A stretch of DNA of 64,000 nucleotides from contig NC_068973.1 in the NCBI RefSeq assembly GCF_016808095.1, positions 36,202,077-36,266,076 of the forward strand, in the 5' to 3' direction. This DNA is from Vigna angularis (Eukaryota > Streptophyta > Magnoliopsida > Fabales > Fabaceae). Each line of letters opens with the position of its first letter. Within the stretch, counting starts at the first letter, position 1. Below the pieces are notes generated by a model. That model saw only the letters and a program-made list of their open reading frames with translations. It was not told where the DNA came from and searched no databases. Positions 11,682-25,950 of the stretch are shown piece by piece. The translations under genes were made by a program, and so were the position numbers.

Positions 11682-13159
11682 CGGTTAGTTCGAATTAATT
11701 TCTTCCATGTTAAAGTATTTTTTTTCGTCTTTTTCAATATTATGTTTTTGTTAATATAGGTTGTGAATATCACATAAATGTAAATTATAAATTTTTTTCA
11801 ACCACCACTGATAATGATGGGTTTATTACTCAAGATTAATAAAGTTATTTTTTAGTCAATACAAATTAGGAATTTTTTATCTACATTAATGAAATTATTT
11901 CTCAAATTGTAGGAGTATGAGTCAATATTAATTTGAAACTAATGGATATCAATTACATTTTTCTGTTGAAGTATGTATTGATTATTTTTTGTTGATAAGT
12001 ATAAAGTTAAAAAAAATTATTTTGTATTGAAAAATAATTAAAATATTCTATCCAAATAAAATAATTAAAATATAATAAATCTAAACAAAATATTTCAAAA
12101 AAATGGAAAATTTCCCATCTACTTTCATTGCAAGTAGTTTGATGTTTTGGAAGTCTAAGCGAGATTCTTTAATTTCTTCGTCTATTAAAAATAAATTACT
12201 TGCAAAACATAGCAATACTTCTTTATTTTAATTTATAAATAAAAGTTTAAAAATTGTAATAGTTAAATATGTCGACAATTGTAATTTAAAAGCAAATACT
12301 ATATGTTCAATTAAAAACATGATTATCAATTACAAGTGTACTCTTTGAAAGAAGTCACTGTAATAATTAAAAAAATAAAATATATAAGTGTAATTTGAAG
12401 ATAAAAAATTAAAGTCTTAAGTGATAATTTATTCTTAACTTTTACTCATCTTATTATATACAGTCCACTTTTTCTTTTCTCTATGCCTCTAAAGTGCAGA
12501 TATAGAAACAGGTGTTGCCCAAGCAATAATCATGTTATTATTGTAACGTTTTCATTTTTTTTAAGATTCATAGTTTGTAATGCCTATTACCATTTTAACT
12601 CATAAAAAAAAATAGAAGAAATTACAGGAAGTAGGTCCGCGAGGTTGTCGGTATAATTAAAGAACTCACTTAAAAATGAACTCTCTCATTAGATATATAT
12701 AATCAAAGATTTTTTAGAGTTCATATGACTAAGCTTCTAAGCAATTTGAATCCGGAGTTTGTATGTAAAGTTTTATATTTTATCTTTTATGAAACAATTT
12801 TTTTTAAAATTTAATTCCTTTACTTTTTTACTATAAAAGATCATAACCATAAACATAATTGGATCAAGATAATGAATAAATATTTCGAGTCATAAATAAA
12901 TATTTATTTATTAGAAGAAAATATTGATTACAATTATTAATGCAATGATTTAAATTGACAACTACTTTTGACGTGTGTAATTTATAGTATTATTGTAATC
13001 CTACATAAGCTTCCAATGGGCATATTTTTGAACTGTGTAGGTTCCTTTTTGAATTAGTATAAAGTGCAACTGCTGACAGAAACCCGAAAACAATGTTTTA
13101 CCCAATGTTCTGTCCAAACTCCAACATTTCCAAGTACCATTCATTCAACATCTTGTTTT

Positions 13160-13190
<31 letters not shown>

Positions 13191-13947
13191 AGAGGAAACT
13201 AGCAAACGATTTTAGACAAATAAATATGCTTTTACTTTTGATTTTGAAGCTTAAAATAAAAAAAAAAACTGGCTTTCAAACTATTCACAGCAGGCTTTGT
13301 TAATATCATTTTCTGACGACAACATGAATGAAGTATACACAAATATCAGATTCGAAGTTCACATTACTGTATACAAATATTTACCAGTTATACAAGTAAC
13401 TTTTATTATTTAATTATATAAAAAAAGTATTTATATTTAATATAATAAAATTTACATATGATAAAAATAACTTAAAAATACCTTTTCATTAAATGGACAC
13501 ATATTCTCTTTTGTCGGTCACTGATACTATTGTTACAATATCTTGACAACAAATTAATCAGTGTTAGTTGTAACGGTCCAGTTATTATATTTGTAATAGG
13601 GTAGATCTGTAATTTGGTGGATGATGGAGCACATTTGTCAATGGTGTGGCACCGACAGCGGGTGAAAGGAAAACCGGAAGCGACCGGTAATAAGTCGGAC
13701 AGGCTGGTGCCACTTCAGGAAATATTCCACATGCCAAACTCCGCATCGCTTGGTGTCTCTTTCAAGCGGTTAACACGTGTCTGCATGTGATTGGGTCTTT
13801 GAGAAGAAGCCAATATAATGACTGAGCCGAGCCTTAAAAGCCGGAGCTTAAGCGGCTTGGGAAGGCACCGGGAAAGGGTTCATCCGGTAAAGTAAATAAC
13901 CATAAAACAGAGAGTGAGAGCGTGTTCTTAGCTTAGCTAGCTGTAGT
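11679..13947. other. Intergenic DNA and CESA1 upstream region
   Basis: AT-rich sequence to about 13560, with a (TTTA)n tract at roughly 13155-13188 and no gene recognised. From about 13565 to 13947 the sequence becomes GC-richer and is the likely CESA1 promoter and leader start. I cannot fix the transcription start. Confidence 0.5.
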
Positions 13948-14034
13948 ATGCAAGTGAAGAGAGAGAGAGAGAGTGAGGAGATGGCGTATTGAATGGGCGA
14001 AGATTATCACGCTTTGCTTTTGCCTCCAAATTGA
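13948..14034 (+). promoter_or_regulatory. Two short upstream ORFs in the CESA1 leader
   Basis: ATG at 13948 opens a 14-codon frame across the GA repeat (MQVKRERESEEMAY) ending TGA 13990-13992. The next base starts a second ATG (13993) with a 13-residue frame ending TGA at 14032-14034, 51 bases before the CESA1 start. If transcription begins upstream of 13948, both would be in the 5' UTR and could reduce initiation at CESA1. The frames are read from sequence; any effect is inference. Confidence 0.4.
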
Positions 14035-14085
14035 TCTCTCTCTGCTCTGTTACGATCTTCGATCTGAAGCACTTTTTCTGTGAAG

Positions 14086-17000
14086 ATGGAAGCGAGTGCG
14101 GGAATGGTCGCTGGCTCGCACAAACGGAACGAGCTCGTTCGGATTCGCCACGATTCTTCTGACAGCGGGGTTAGTTAACTCTGACACTCTCCCTAACAAT
14201 GTTGTTCTCGTTTTATGCTTCTGCTTCAGATCTGATTTTCGTTTGGAGTTCTTTTGCGTTACTTAGTTCGATCTTCGAGTTTTTATTTAATTAATTATGA
14301 AATTAAGAAATTGAATGATTATGACTCAGTGTAACTCTCTTAATCTGCAGTCTAAACCCTTGAAGAACTTGAATGGGCAAATCTGTCAAATATGCGGTGA
14401 TACTGTTGGATTGACTGCGACTGGTGATGTGTTTGTTGCTTGCAACGAGTGCGCCTTCCCCGTGTGTCGTCCTTGTTATGAATACGAGCGAAAGGATGGG
14501 AACCAGTCTTGTCCACAATGCAAGACTAGATACAAGAGGCACCGAGGTTAGCGAGTTTTTGTTTTTTGGTGAAAGTGTTGTTGTGATCGAGTTTTGATTT
14601 GAATAAGTGACTGTGAAAATATCAGGGAGTCCTCGAGTAGAGGGAGATGAAGATGAAGTGGACTCTGATGACATAGAGAATGAGTTCAATTATGCCCAGG
14701 GAAAGGCCAAGGCCAGGCGGCAGTGGGAGGAAGATGCTGACCTTTCATCGTCGTCTAGACGTGAATCTCAACAGCCAATTCCCCTCCTCACCAATGGCCA
14801 AACGGTAATAATATAATCCATTATTTTGTGGTTTTTATATGCCGATTATGCTTTAGATTTTCTCTGCATATTTATACTTTAGCCAGGGTGTGAGAAGTGA
14901 GGGATGCAAAAAAAGAAGGATGGTGAGCGAGATAGGATTTAGTGCTACGTTTTTTTAACATTATTGCCTAAACTTTTGATGTCTCTTTTACTACGTTGAA
15001 TTGTCTGGATAATGCATTTTTTTTTCTGTTTTATTGATGGTCGGCTGGAGAGTAATGTAATCTTCTAATCACATTTTTTAACTTAATATGGTCAGATGTC
15101 TGGTGAGATTCCATGTGCCACACCTGATACTCAATCTGTGCGAACTACTTCAGGTCCTTTGGGGCCATCTGAGAAGGTTCACTCACTCCCCTATATTGAT
15201 CCGAGGCAACCAGGTATAGAGTTAAAGAACTGATGCTACAATGTGAGATTTACTGGTTACTATGAAATTTATTCACCAAATCTTGTTATTAAAACAGTTC
15301 CTGTAAGAATTGTGGACCCATCAAAGGACTTAAATTCTTATGGTCTGGGAAATGTTGACTGGAAAGAAAGGGTTGAAGGTTGGAAGCTTAAGCAGGAAAA
15401 AAATATGGTACAAATGACCGGTAGATACGCCGAAGGGAAAGGAGGAGATGTTGAAGGGACTGGTTCTAATGGAGAAGAACTTCAAATGTAAACGACTCAG
15501 ACCATTTTTATTGACTTTTAATGATTATAGATCATAATTTCGAAAGTATTGGAGAAATCTTTGCAAATATTGGTTAGACACTTGTTATTATTATTATTTT
15601 CTTTGAATGACACTCAAGATCTTTAAAAGGTGATTCACATTCTCTTCTTTAGGAAGATTGCATTTAGTTGCAGTCATTATATGATAGATTAATAGTTTAC
15701 TTGTGCTTGTGTCACAACATTTTTAATTTTTGAAAGTGTGTATGCTAGGGGGAAGATGGTTATAGGTCTAGATATTTATCCATTTTGATTTACATTTCTT
15801 CTATTCTATGTTAAATTTATTTTCTCCTGACAGGGTTGACGATGCTCGACAACCCATGAGTCGTGTGGTGCCAATTCCTTCATCTCAGCTGACACCTTAT
15901 CGTGTTGTTATTGTACTCCGGTTGATTATTCTTGGCTTCTTCTTGCAATATCGTGTAACACACCCTGTGAAAGATGCATACCCACTGTGGCTGACATCAG
16001 TTATTTGTGAGATTTGGTTTGCCTTATCCTGGATACTAGATCAGTTTCCAAAATGGTCTCCAGTAAATCGTGAGACTTATCTTGAACGGCTTGCTTTAAG
16101 GTCAGGATGGCCCATTTTATTCATCTTTTGTTAGGCTTTTGCATCTTGGTTTAACAATCATGTGGCTTTTTCTGTCACTAATCTTGGCATGTATTCTTTT
16201 AGATATGATCGTGATGGAGAACCATCACAGCTAGATCCTGTTGATGTGTTTGTGAGTACAGTGGACCCCCTTAAAGAGCCACCTCTTGTAACTGCAAACA
16301 CGGTGTTGTCAATACTTTCTGTTGATTACCCTGTGGACAAAGTTTCCTGCTACGTATCAGATGATGGTTCAGCTATGCTGACGTTTGAAGCACTATCAGA
16401 AACAGCTGAGTTTGCGAAGAAGTGGGTGCCCTTCTGCAAAAAGCACAATATTGAACCAAGAGCCCCGGAGTTTTATTTTCAACAGAAGATTGATTACTTG
16501 AAGGACAAGATTCAACCCTCATTTGTAAAGGAGCGACGAGCAATGAAGGTTGTTTTTTGAGGCAATTGTTTTTCTGCTTCCAGTTATATACTTATATCTA
16601 TACATCTTTAATGCACCAAGTGAAAAGTTTGTTGACAGCTAGGCACGCAGTTATAAACTCGAGCATATAACATCTTTAATCCCTCCACCCGTGGCCTACC
16701 TTATTGTTCATGAGTTTTAGAACTTAAACATAAATGTTTTTTCTTATCAGAGAGAATATGAAGAATTCAAAGTTCGGATCAATGCCCTTGTAGCCAAAGC
16801 TCAGAAGATGCCAGAGGAAGGTTGGACAATGCAGGATGGAACTCCTTGGCCTGGAAATAATCCTAGGGATCATCCTGGAATGATTCAGGTATTATCATTT
16901 TCTCCAAAGTGCATGTATAATCTTTTTGCAGTTTTTTATATTTTCAAGCTGTAATATTTGTTTTCTGCAGGTGTTTTTAGGTCATAGTGGAGGTCTGGAT

Positions 17001-19684
17001 ACAGATGGAAATGAGCTTCCTAGACTTGTTTATGTTTCTCGTGAGAAGCGACCAGGCTTCCAACATCACAAGAAGGCTGGAGCTATGAATGCATTGGTTT
17101 GTCACACTGAAGCTTCTTATTTTATGTTTCATGGATTTGCTGATTAATGCTTTTATTACTGGCTTTCATCCGCATCTTGCTTCACTCATTGAAGTTTATG
17201 GTTTTTATGTGTAGCAGTGGGTTTTACTCATATGCTTTTGCTGGAACTAATATATGTTGAAAATAACCTACAACCTAATGCTGTGATTCAAAATGGCACA
17301 ATGATACACTAACTGCTGAGTAACAAGTTTTCAAATATAGGATGTGAACAATGTTGGTAGTTGATCACGTGGATTTTGTATAATTTAATACAGGAAATTA
17401 TTATTATTATTCCATCTGCAAACCAGCTATACGTTTCCTTTAATATGTAATGCTTTGGTATGATATGGATGCTGCTTTTATTTACCGGAAAAATGTTTTA
17501 AAAGCATATCTAACCTTGGTTTACTTTGTGTTGTGTAGATTCGTGTATCTGCTGTCTTGACCAATGGTGCATATCTTCTGAATGTGGATTGTGATCACTA
17601 TTTTAATAATAGCAAAGCTCTGAAAGAAGCCATGTGTTTCATGATGGATCCTGTTCTTGGAAAGAAGACATGCTATGTGCAGTTTCCTCAGAGGTTTGAT
17701 GGCATTGACTTGCATGATAGATATGCCAATCGTAATATTGTGTTCTTTGATGTAAGTCTCACGTTAATTTGTGTAATTTATTAGGTTTCGACATAGAATA
17801 TATTTTCTGTTTGCATTGCTGTCTAATGCCTTGGCTAAATTTCATCTCTCTTTTTTACCTTTCAGATCAACATGAAAGGTCATGATGGTATTCAGGGTCC
17901 AGTCTATGTGGGAACTGGTTGTTGTTTCAACAGGCAGGCTTTGTATGGTTATGATCCTGTTCTAACTGAGGAAGATTTGGAACCTAACATTATTGTAAAG
18001 AGTTGTTGGGGTTCTAGAAAGAAGGGAAAGGGTGGGAATAAGAAGTACATTGACAAGAAGAGGGCGATGAACAGAACTGAATCTACTGTTCCCATATTTA
18101 ATATGGAAGACATAGAGGAGGGTGTTGAAGGTATGCTACTATGGATTTCTTGTTTATGCATGTGAACTTTTGTATGCTTATTTCATGTATTCTTATTGTC
18201 ACCTGTAATTGACAAGTTTTACCTGTAATTTTCTCTAATTTGCTTTAGTTGCTGAATTATCTGAAAACAAGATAACAGACATCTTATCCTTGGTGATATG
18301 TAATGTGTCCTTTTTAAGGTTATGACGATGAAAGGTCGCTGCTTATGTCTCAAAAGAGTTTGGAGAAGCGTTTCGGTCAGTCTCCAGTTTTTATTGCTGC
18401 CACTTTCATGGAGCAGGGTGGCATTCCACCTTCAACAAACCCTGCAACTCTTCTTAAGGAAGCAATCCACGTTATCAGCTGTGGTTATGAAGACAAGACT
18501 GAATGGGGAAAAGAGGTGAGCAAGTCAATTTAGCGTTGTGCTCTTAATTCCTGTTCTCTGGTATGAAGAAATGAGATGAGCATTGATGAGTAGCTTGTTT
18601 AGATATTAATTGAACATTTTCTGGCTTAATCAGATTGGATGGATCTATGGTTCGGTGACAGAAGATATCTTGACTGGGTTTAAGATGCATGCTCGTGGTT
18701 GGATTTCCATTTATTGCATGCCACCTCGCCCAGCATTTAAGGGTTCTGCTCCTATCAATCTTTCAGATCGTCTCAATCAGGTGCTTCGGTGGGCATTGGG
18801 TTCAATTGAGATTTTTCTTAGCAGGCATTGTCCCTTGTGGTATGGATACAATGGAAGGTTGAAGCCCCTGATGAGACTTGCTTATATTAACACTATTGTC
18901 TACCCCTTTACCTCAATCCCTTTGATTGCTTACTGTACGCTTCCTGCCTTTTGTCTCCTCACAAATAAATTTATTATTCCTGAGGTAAGCTATTTCTCTC
19001 ATTTTTTGCTGATAAATTTATAATTCCTAGTATGATGTAATTGTCAATGTGAACTACATAAATTTGGAAGTTCAATAACAATCGATTCACCTCGTGCAGA
19101 TAAGCAACTTTGCCAGCATGTGGTTTATTCTGCTCTTCGTCTCCATTTTTACTACTTCAATTCTTGAGCTTAGGTGGAGTGGGGTCAGCATAGAAGACTG
19201 GTGGAGAAATGAACAATTCTGGGTCATCGGTGGAACTTCTGCACATCTTTTTGCTGTGTTTCAGGGGCTTCTAAAAGTGCTTGCTGGGATCGATACAAAT
19301 TTTACTGTTACATCAAAGGCATCGGACGAGGATGGGGATTTTGCAGAGCTTTATGTGTTTAAATGGACATCGCTTCTCATCCCTCCTACGACGGTGCTTA
19401 TTGTGAACTTGGTAGGGATTGTGGCTGGTGTATCCTACGCCATAAACAGTGGTTACCAGTCTTGGGGTCCACTATTTGGGAAGCTGTTCTTTGCTATCTG
19501 GGTCATTGCCCATTTATACCCATTCTTGAAGGGTCTCTTGGGCAGGCAAAATCGTACCCCAACCATTGTCATTGTCTGGTCGGTTCTTCTTGCTTCAATA
19601 TTCTCCTTGCTCTGGGTGAGGATTGATCCCTTCACCTCAGGCTCCAGCAGATTAACCAATGGTCAATGTGGCATCAACTGTTAG
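14086..19684 (+). CDS. CESA1: Cellulose synthase catalytic subunit, CESA1 type
   Basis: Fourteen exons with consistent phases: 14086-14169, 14351-14546, 14626-14804, 15096-15213, 15298-15487, 15834-16100, 16203-16548, 16751-16888, 16971-17096, 17539-17751, 17866-18130, 18319-18515, 18634-18984, 19100-19684. Product 1084 aa (Arabidopsis CESA1 1081). The start [23 protein letters not shown] is diagnostic for CESA1 orthologues. N-terminal RING-type zinc finger with Cys 40, 43, 59, 62, 67, 70, 82, 85. GT-A glycosyltransferase core with D398/D399 (SDDGS), DCD 565-567, TED 782-784 and Q822xxRW826, all intact. Two membrane spans lie before the catalytic loop (about 270-320) and a C-terminal group after about residue 840. 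Family role: UDP-glucose-dependent beta-1,4-glucan synthesis in primary-wall cellulose synthase complexes at the plasma membrane, with CESA3 and CESA6-type subunits. Nothing appears broken. Confidence 0.98.
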
Positions 19685-21539
19685 TTCTCTTACAAACATT
19701 CATTTTCTGTTGGTATTCCCTCTTGTCTGGAGACACTCAAGGTTGCTGTCGTGTATATAGCAAGAATTTTCAGCCTATCAAAGTTGTTTGGAGGATTGAA
19801 CCCCTGAAATTGATGGGAATGTACCCTCTCTGTAGCATTCGTATTTCTATTGTTTATTTATCTACATGTCCTTACAAGAATAGTAATGTTGAGGTGTATG
19901 CATTATATTTTTTTCCCACAAAATATAAATTGTTTATGCGAATATTTGTTCTTTTACATGTCCTCTCATCTGTTGATTTTCTCCATCTCCAGAAGGGGAC
20001 GGAGCAATTTAGAAATGAATGACAATTATTAAGGAGACCCATTGTTTCAGAAGAATTTCGGGGTGTGTGAAAATATATTCAAACACGTACTGTGAGCGTG
20101 TCTTTTTATATTCAATGTCTTTGGAATAGTAACTAAAAGAATCAATGAATAAATATTTATTAAAAATTGCGATAATTAAGTATTATATTTTAATAAAAAT
20201 ACTTTTTAATTTTGTAATCATAAATCATGTGTTCACTATTGCTTGCTGAAATTATTAAGAATAATAGGATATATGCCAGATCTGTTTTCTGAGCAGTGGT
20301 AACGTGCTTTGTGCCGTTAGACCAAACTCCTGCTATTTGTATGTGAATATTGCCATTAAATAAAGGAAGAAGTGAAGAATATTTTCAGTCATTTGTCTTC
20401 AATCTTGGAGGCAGCCTTCCCTCTAAGAAGGCCTAGCATTGGCTCTACGAAATTAAAAAAAAACATGAATAGTGGGTTCCATTATTAGTTCCTATCGTCA
20501 TGAAAGGAAACAGGATAGCAGCCAGGCCGCTTTAAAATGTTTGCTTTATCGCCTTTCTGCTTAGGTTTTTACCTTAAAAAAACAATTATCATAGACTCGT
20601 TACGTTGAAAAATTGCTCTGGAAATCACAAGTTTTAAGAATGGGTGACTAAAGATGTAAAACAACCGAAGCTAATTATTCCAATTTCGCTGACTTTTTAA
20701 TGTTCCAATTTGTTTGTGAAATTAATTATACCAATTTTAAGTAGACTTAAGTAAGCTTAAGTTAATACTTTTCGCATTCATTTACACACGCATATATATC
20801 ACTAGATTCATTTTTAATACCTGAATATTTTTCTAAGAAAATAGTTTATGTATTATTTTTTTATTGGCATATTAGTCTGAAAAAAATTCAGATACTACAT
20901 TGATAAACTTTTCAATAAACAGAAAAGTTAATTAAATTATAAACGAGTTAAACAAATAAACTCAAACTTAATATTTTTAAACAAATAAAACTCAACTTTT
21001 CAATTCAAATCGGTTAAATAAATTATTGAAGTTTAAATAATTAGTTATTTTAAAATTCATGTCCAAGTTTCAAGAATTTAACTCAACCTGATACGTTTAT
21101 ATAGCCTATTGATGCTTACCACTTCTGAAAATGCCTCAGGAGAATTTTGATTGCCAGTATAATTTTATGTTCTTAAGAATCATGTTATTTGGAAATTATA
21201 TTCAGAAATGATAAACATCTGTTTCGGTATCTAATAACATTTAAAAAAAATATATTTTAAAATTTGCTTGATTTTAAAATTGAAAAACAAAATAAAAAAG
21301 AAAGATGTAAGAATCATAGTTATTATAGTTTATTATATTACACATACCTCTCCATTTGGGACAGTATGTAGTTTAAACCACTAACTCCCTTAGATTTGTT
21401 GTCTTTGTCTAATATTGATTTAATGACTAACGAATATGGTTTTGTCAAAAGCTATTTTTGTTTGAAACTTGCACAAGGAAGTGAAAACACAAATTGAAAA
21501 TTGAAAAGAAGAAGAAGAAATTAGCTTCTAAAGCTAACC
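19685..21539. other. CESA1 3' UTR then AT-rich intergenic DNA
   Basis: Roughly the first 400 bp after the stop keep the base composition of a plant 3' UTR. Beyond about 20150 the sequence is AT-rich with no coding signal or transposon end recognised. Confidence 0.5.
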
Positions 21540-21960
21540 AAGAGAGGATGGAGATGAAGTTTGAGCTAGGTGACTGGCGTAGTACACCTTAGGAAGGAGA
21601 GATTTCCTTTCAAAAGGAAAATTAAGCTCCTATCCAGAAGAGATGGACCTTTTCAAGTTCTTAAGAGAATTAATAATAATACTTACATTGTTAATCTATT
21701 TAGTGATTATAGAATTAGTTTTAGTTTCAATATTAATGACTTATTTTCATTTGATATAGGTATTAATTTGAGGACAAATTCGTCTCAAGGAGACAATGAT
21801 AGAGAATTGTCTCTTGGGAAGAAGAACTTAAGAAAAAGTTATTAGAATTTAAAGGACCTATTACAAGATCAAGGAACAAATACTTGGAAAAGCAAATCTT
21901 CTTGAGATTTATGATGCTCAACAAAGATTGTATATCAAGGGACATAAAGATCATACCTTA
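21540..21960 (+). mobile_element. Ty3/gypsy integrase C-terminal remnant
   Basis: Frame 21570-21845 reads [20 protein letters not shown] then [15 protein letters not shown]..., followed by [10 protein letters not shown] and a DLRTN-like tail. These are the linker and C-terminal motifs of plant gypsy polyproteins. Just after the stop, another frame continues GPITRSRNKYLEKQ, the usual end of such polyproteins. No LTR, integrase core or reverse transcriptase is present, so this is an isolated fossil. Confidence 0.8.
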
Positions 21961-22908
21961 GAGAGAAATTATACAATAATTTAGACAATTAAAAATATTT
22001 GTAATTTTTTTTAATTGCAAACAATTCTTTTGTTTTAAATTTTCAAGTTATTTTTAGACCTAATGTCTTTATATTTTCTTTTAGAATTTCTTGGCTAAAA
22101 CATTTGTGTTTATATATAAGTACATCAAATACATATGTAAACACTTTTGAATCATATTACATGCATTTTCATTATTTGAAAAAAAAATCCCTTGATTCTT
22201 GGATTATAATTATGATGTTCTTATCAAATATTAATATCTTTGTGACTAATACTCACTTATCAATATACTAGATTATGACTTCTTGAAGATTCAAATTTAG
22301 AAACAATTATGCTCTTTTCTAAACAAGATCTTATTAATTTGTCTTCGCAATTTTGCTATTATTGGCTAACAATGTTTGTTTTTTGCTTCACTTACCTATT
22401 GTCTGCTGCTGGGAACTTCCCTGTGCAACAAAATGATTAGATAAATCTGCATGACTAAATTTTGTTTGACATTTAACTGCCAAAAGTGAGATTCTGTCTT
22501 AGAATTCAGAGATCGACTTCGAAAATGGGAAAAAGAAACACTGCATCAGAAGATGTCGCAGCAGTGAAGCATAAGCCAGAAAAAAATGCTGCATATGCTA
22601 AAGCAATTGATTCTATGAGAAGATGAACATATTCAAAAAGGTCAATAATCAGTTACTTGTAAAATTGACAAGAATACATCAAAGAGTTGATTTTGATTTG
22701 ATCATGAAGATGACAATGAAATGGAAAAATACAAAAAGGACAAAACCAATACTCCGTTCTCAATTCCTTATAAATGTAATCTGTGAGGGTGGAAAAAATT
22801 CGGTACTGAAAGAGAAATCCAAAATAAGTTATTGGAGTAAGCATGAACAGAGCAAAGCAGTTCCGCTTCTTGATCTCAATGGAAACAAAGCACTTTATTT
22901 GAAACATC
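21961..22908. other. Intergenic DNA before the BT1 3' end
   Basis: Holds a 33-codon frame from ATG 22525 (MGKRNTASEDVAAVK...) that I cannot assign, and AT-rich DNA. The last ~100 bases are probably the BT1 3' UTR on the minus strand. Confidence 0.4.
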
Positions 22909-25900
22909 CTAGTCCTCCTCATCGTCCTCTAGGAAGATCCTCTTGCATGCTTCGTAGCACATGAAAGAGATTCCAGCGGCCGGTATCAACTTCATGCAAC
23001 TTGGTACCAACCCTCTGTATAAACCTTGGATCCCTTCTTGTTCTAGTATGCAAGCAAGGGCATGAAACATATTCTTGTAAACCTGTCTTCCACTGAGGGT
23101 ACCAAGCTGCATTTGCTTGCGAGCTACCTCCATTGGAAAAGTTGAACTACTTGAAATAGCACCAGCTACAGAACCGATCAAAAGGGTCTCAATATTCCCC
23201 ACCTTCTCTTGTTTAAAAACTTTCTTGTATGCTTTCTTCAGAGTGTCATAGGCATAGTAATTGGCTGCAGCATAGGGCACAACTCCTATAAGACTAGCTG
23301 CAAGACCACTGTAAAGTTCTGCAGGACCCTCTTCTCGGATTATTTTCAAGAATGCATGAAGCAGACCATCATAAACATCTCTCTGCAAATCATTAATCAA
23401 GTTTTACTTTTTCCTTTCATTTTCTTATAGGATGCTGAGACTCTTGTATTGGAAAGCAAGCAAACATTTTTTAACCTTTTTTATGCACCTACCTGGACAG
23501 TTAGTCGAGTCTTGACTAATTCAAGAGGATAGGTACATATAGTTGAAGTCACTCCAGCACAGGCACCTGCAATCAATGATGCAGGAATTGGGAATTTGGA
23601 CTCTTCCCCAGGCTTTGGGGATAGGTTCTTGTTCACTGTATCGAAAGTAAATAGCTGCAGGAACAGGTGAAAATATATTGAGATATAGATAAAAACTATC
23701 ATGTAGCTTTATTTTTAATGCTTTTTACATCTAGCAGTAAGATTTTCCTACAGAAGATTAACAAGCAAAAAGGGATTTATTTGTCTGCAGAATGGGATGG
23801 TATCTTTGTCAGTTTCTTGTGCGTGCAAAATCGAATCAGAGAAGGAAAGGTGAAGCAAATAAATGTTAAGTTTGTATAGCTTGGGAGTTTTTCAAATGTG
23901 ATTTCATGCCCCCTGTTGAATACTCCTTCAAACATTTGTTTCATACTAAGTAGCCAATAATAAAATATAATGAAATCAATCCCATTTTCAAAGAAGTACA
24001 AAGATAGGACTGAATTTTTAATCAATTCAAACCCAATCTCTTTTATAATAAGGGATTCCAAAACAGAATTTGATTTCTAAATCAAACCAAATCATAATTT
24101 TCAAATTCAGAAACACGATGTATGAGAATCAAAGTCCTTCGATTACAAGGGTTTGCCTGACTTCAAAAAATTGAATTCACAAGTTCACATGCTGAAATTT
24201 GCGAAAGTTAAGCATACTTGCGCATTGACTTACCAGAAGGGTCATTTAGCAACATAAATTGAAGCAAATTAAGTAAAAAAATTGTTAGGGATTAAAAGGT
24301 AAGGCAAATGTAAGAAATGCATGAGAATAAAACTTAGAAGTATTTGAATTCTGAGAGCAATAAACCAAATTATTTTTCAAGAAGATCCCGAGAGAAAGAA
24401 ACATGGCCAAATGATAGATTAAAATACGAAAAAACACACCTAAAGTGAACTTGTCTCTAATGTTCACAAGGGTGCATTTACCCGTGATTTAATTTAAAGA
24501 AAATTGTAATCTTAACTCACCAAAAATTCATGGTAAACAACATGCTTGTGCACTTTACAGACATTGTCACTTTAGAGTGGCATTTTCAGTGAAGACTACA
24601 TAAAAAAAAACTTATGGACAAAAAAAAATATTGGAGCGAACAGTTGAAGGCATATACTGTCATGAAAAGAAATGGTTGCACACAGTTTCAATGGGTAGAT
24701 CTCTCGATGAAAACATTTAAAGGTGGACTAGCACACGAGCCTCCTAAGAGGAGAGGTTCTTCTGCGAAAAAACCAACTGCACCTGAATTAGAAACATTGC
24801 AATTTACAGCAGAAAAGAAAAGGATTTGAGGGATAAAGTGACATAAACCACCTATTAACATGTGCTCTATACTTGTATTTATGTTCAATCATGACCTTTT
24901 ACAACTGTGTATGATAGCTAATCAGCAAATGCATAATAATCCCCGCACTAAATTTCTCTCTCTATCCTTCTGAGATAACAAAAAGTTCTGAATACAGAGC
25001 TGTTTGTGTCCATGTCCTTAAAATAAACTTCAGAAAGTATAGCCTCCCTACCCAAGAAACCTCTCATCAAATTTATCAGACCATACACTTCCAATACTCG
25101 CGATTCAAGAATCTTGTAAACACTCCTTTTTACATAGAAAATATGAATTGCTCTCAGCCCTCCTAAACACACACCCTTACAGCAGCTGAAAATCCGATCC
25201 ATGGTATAAACAAATGCACAAACCAAGAAAAAAGTAATTAAAATGAACAGAAACCCACTCTTGGTATCAAAACCAATGATCAAATAGACGATACACCATC
25301 TTCTCAGTATAGGACAATTGTACAAACGATATCAATCGAGTAATCCAAGAGAGAAAAACAAGTAAAGCCTCAAACATCATGCAGTGATAAATGTTACAAG
25401 TGTAGGAGAAGCATGTATACATTACCTCAATGGCCTTGCTAGGCGCAACCCGAATGACATTAACAAAATTACCCCTAAACAAGCCCTTCCAGCCATCAGT
25501 TTTCACGATATTATGGAACATCTCAGTGGTCGAATGGTCACTATTCCCCACCATCATAAGAGTTCTTATAGTCTCCAAAGGTGCCACAGCAGTCCGAGAC
25601 ACAGCCCCAGCTATTGCCCCGCTAAACAACCTTCTCAGTGAAGGGTTTTTTATCTTAAGCCTCAGTGAAACACCACCCTTTCTCTTCTTGCCATCAACCC
25701 TTTCTTCAACAACCTCATCTTTTCCCTGGTACTTGATGAACAGTTCATTGAATGGAAGTTTCGTGTCACCATTGTCGCGCGAATCAGAAGGATCACTCGG
25801 TTGCACACCAACCCCCACTCCCATCTGACTAACACTGGCAAACAAGCCTCCGAATTGGTAGCACCTATCTTCGGATTGAAACCCCAAGCAGCTGACAGAA

Positions 25901-25950
25901 AAAAACCCATTACTTTTCTCATCAAACAGTTGGACTCTCCTCCTACCCAT
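22909..25950 (-). CDS. BT1: Plastid/mitochondrial adenine nucleotide carrier, BT1 type
   Basis: Three exons on the minus strand: 25950-25426, 23654-23493, 23382-22909. All junctions are phase 0, giving 386 aa. I start at 25950 (MGRRRVQLFDEKSNGFFSVS) because the BT1 family begins there. An in-frame ATG at 26019 would add 23 unconserved residues. Residues 1-100 form the BT1 N-terminal extension, followed by three mitochondrial-carrier repeats. Their signatures are PLETIR (124-129), PLELVK (218-223) and PMEVAR (312-317). Family role: Brittle-1 proteins carry AMP/ADP/ATP across the plastid inner envelope, and dicot forms are also found in mitochondria, exporting newly made adenylates. Intron 1 is 1771 nt and holds no recognisable gene. 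The gene converges on CESA1. Confidence 0.93.

Noticed and set aside
24614..24829. 71-codon plus-strand frame in BT1 intron 1
   Set aside because: No recognisable domain, antisense to an intron, no splice or promoter support.
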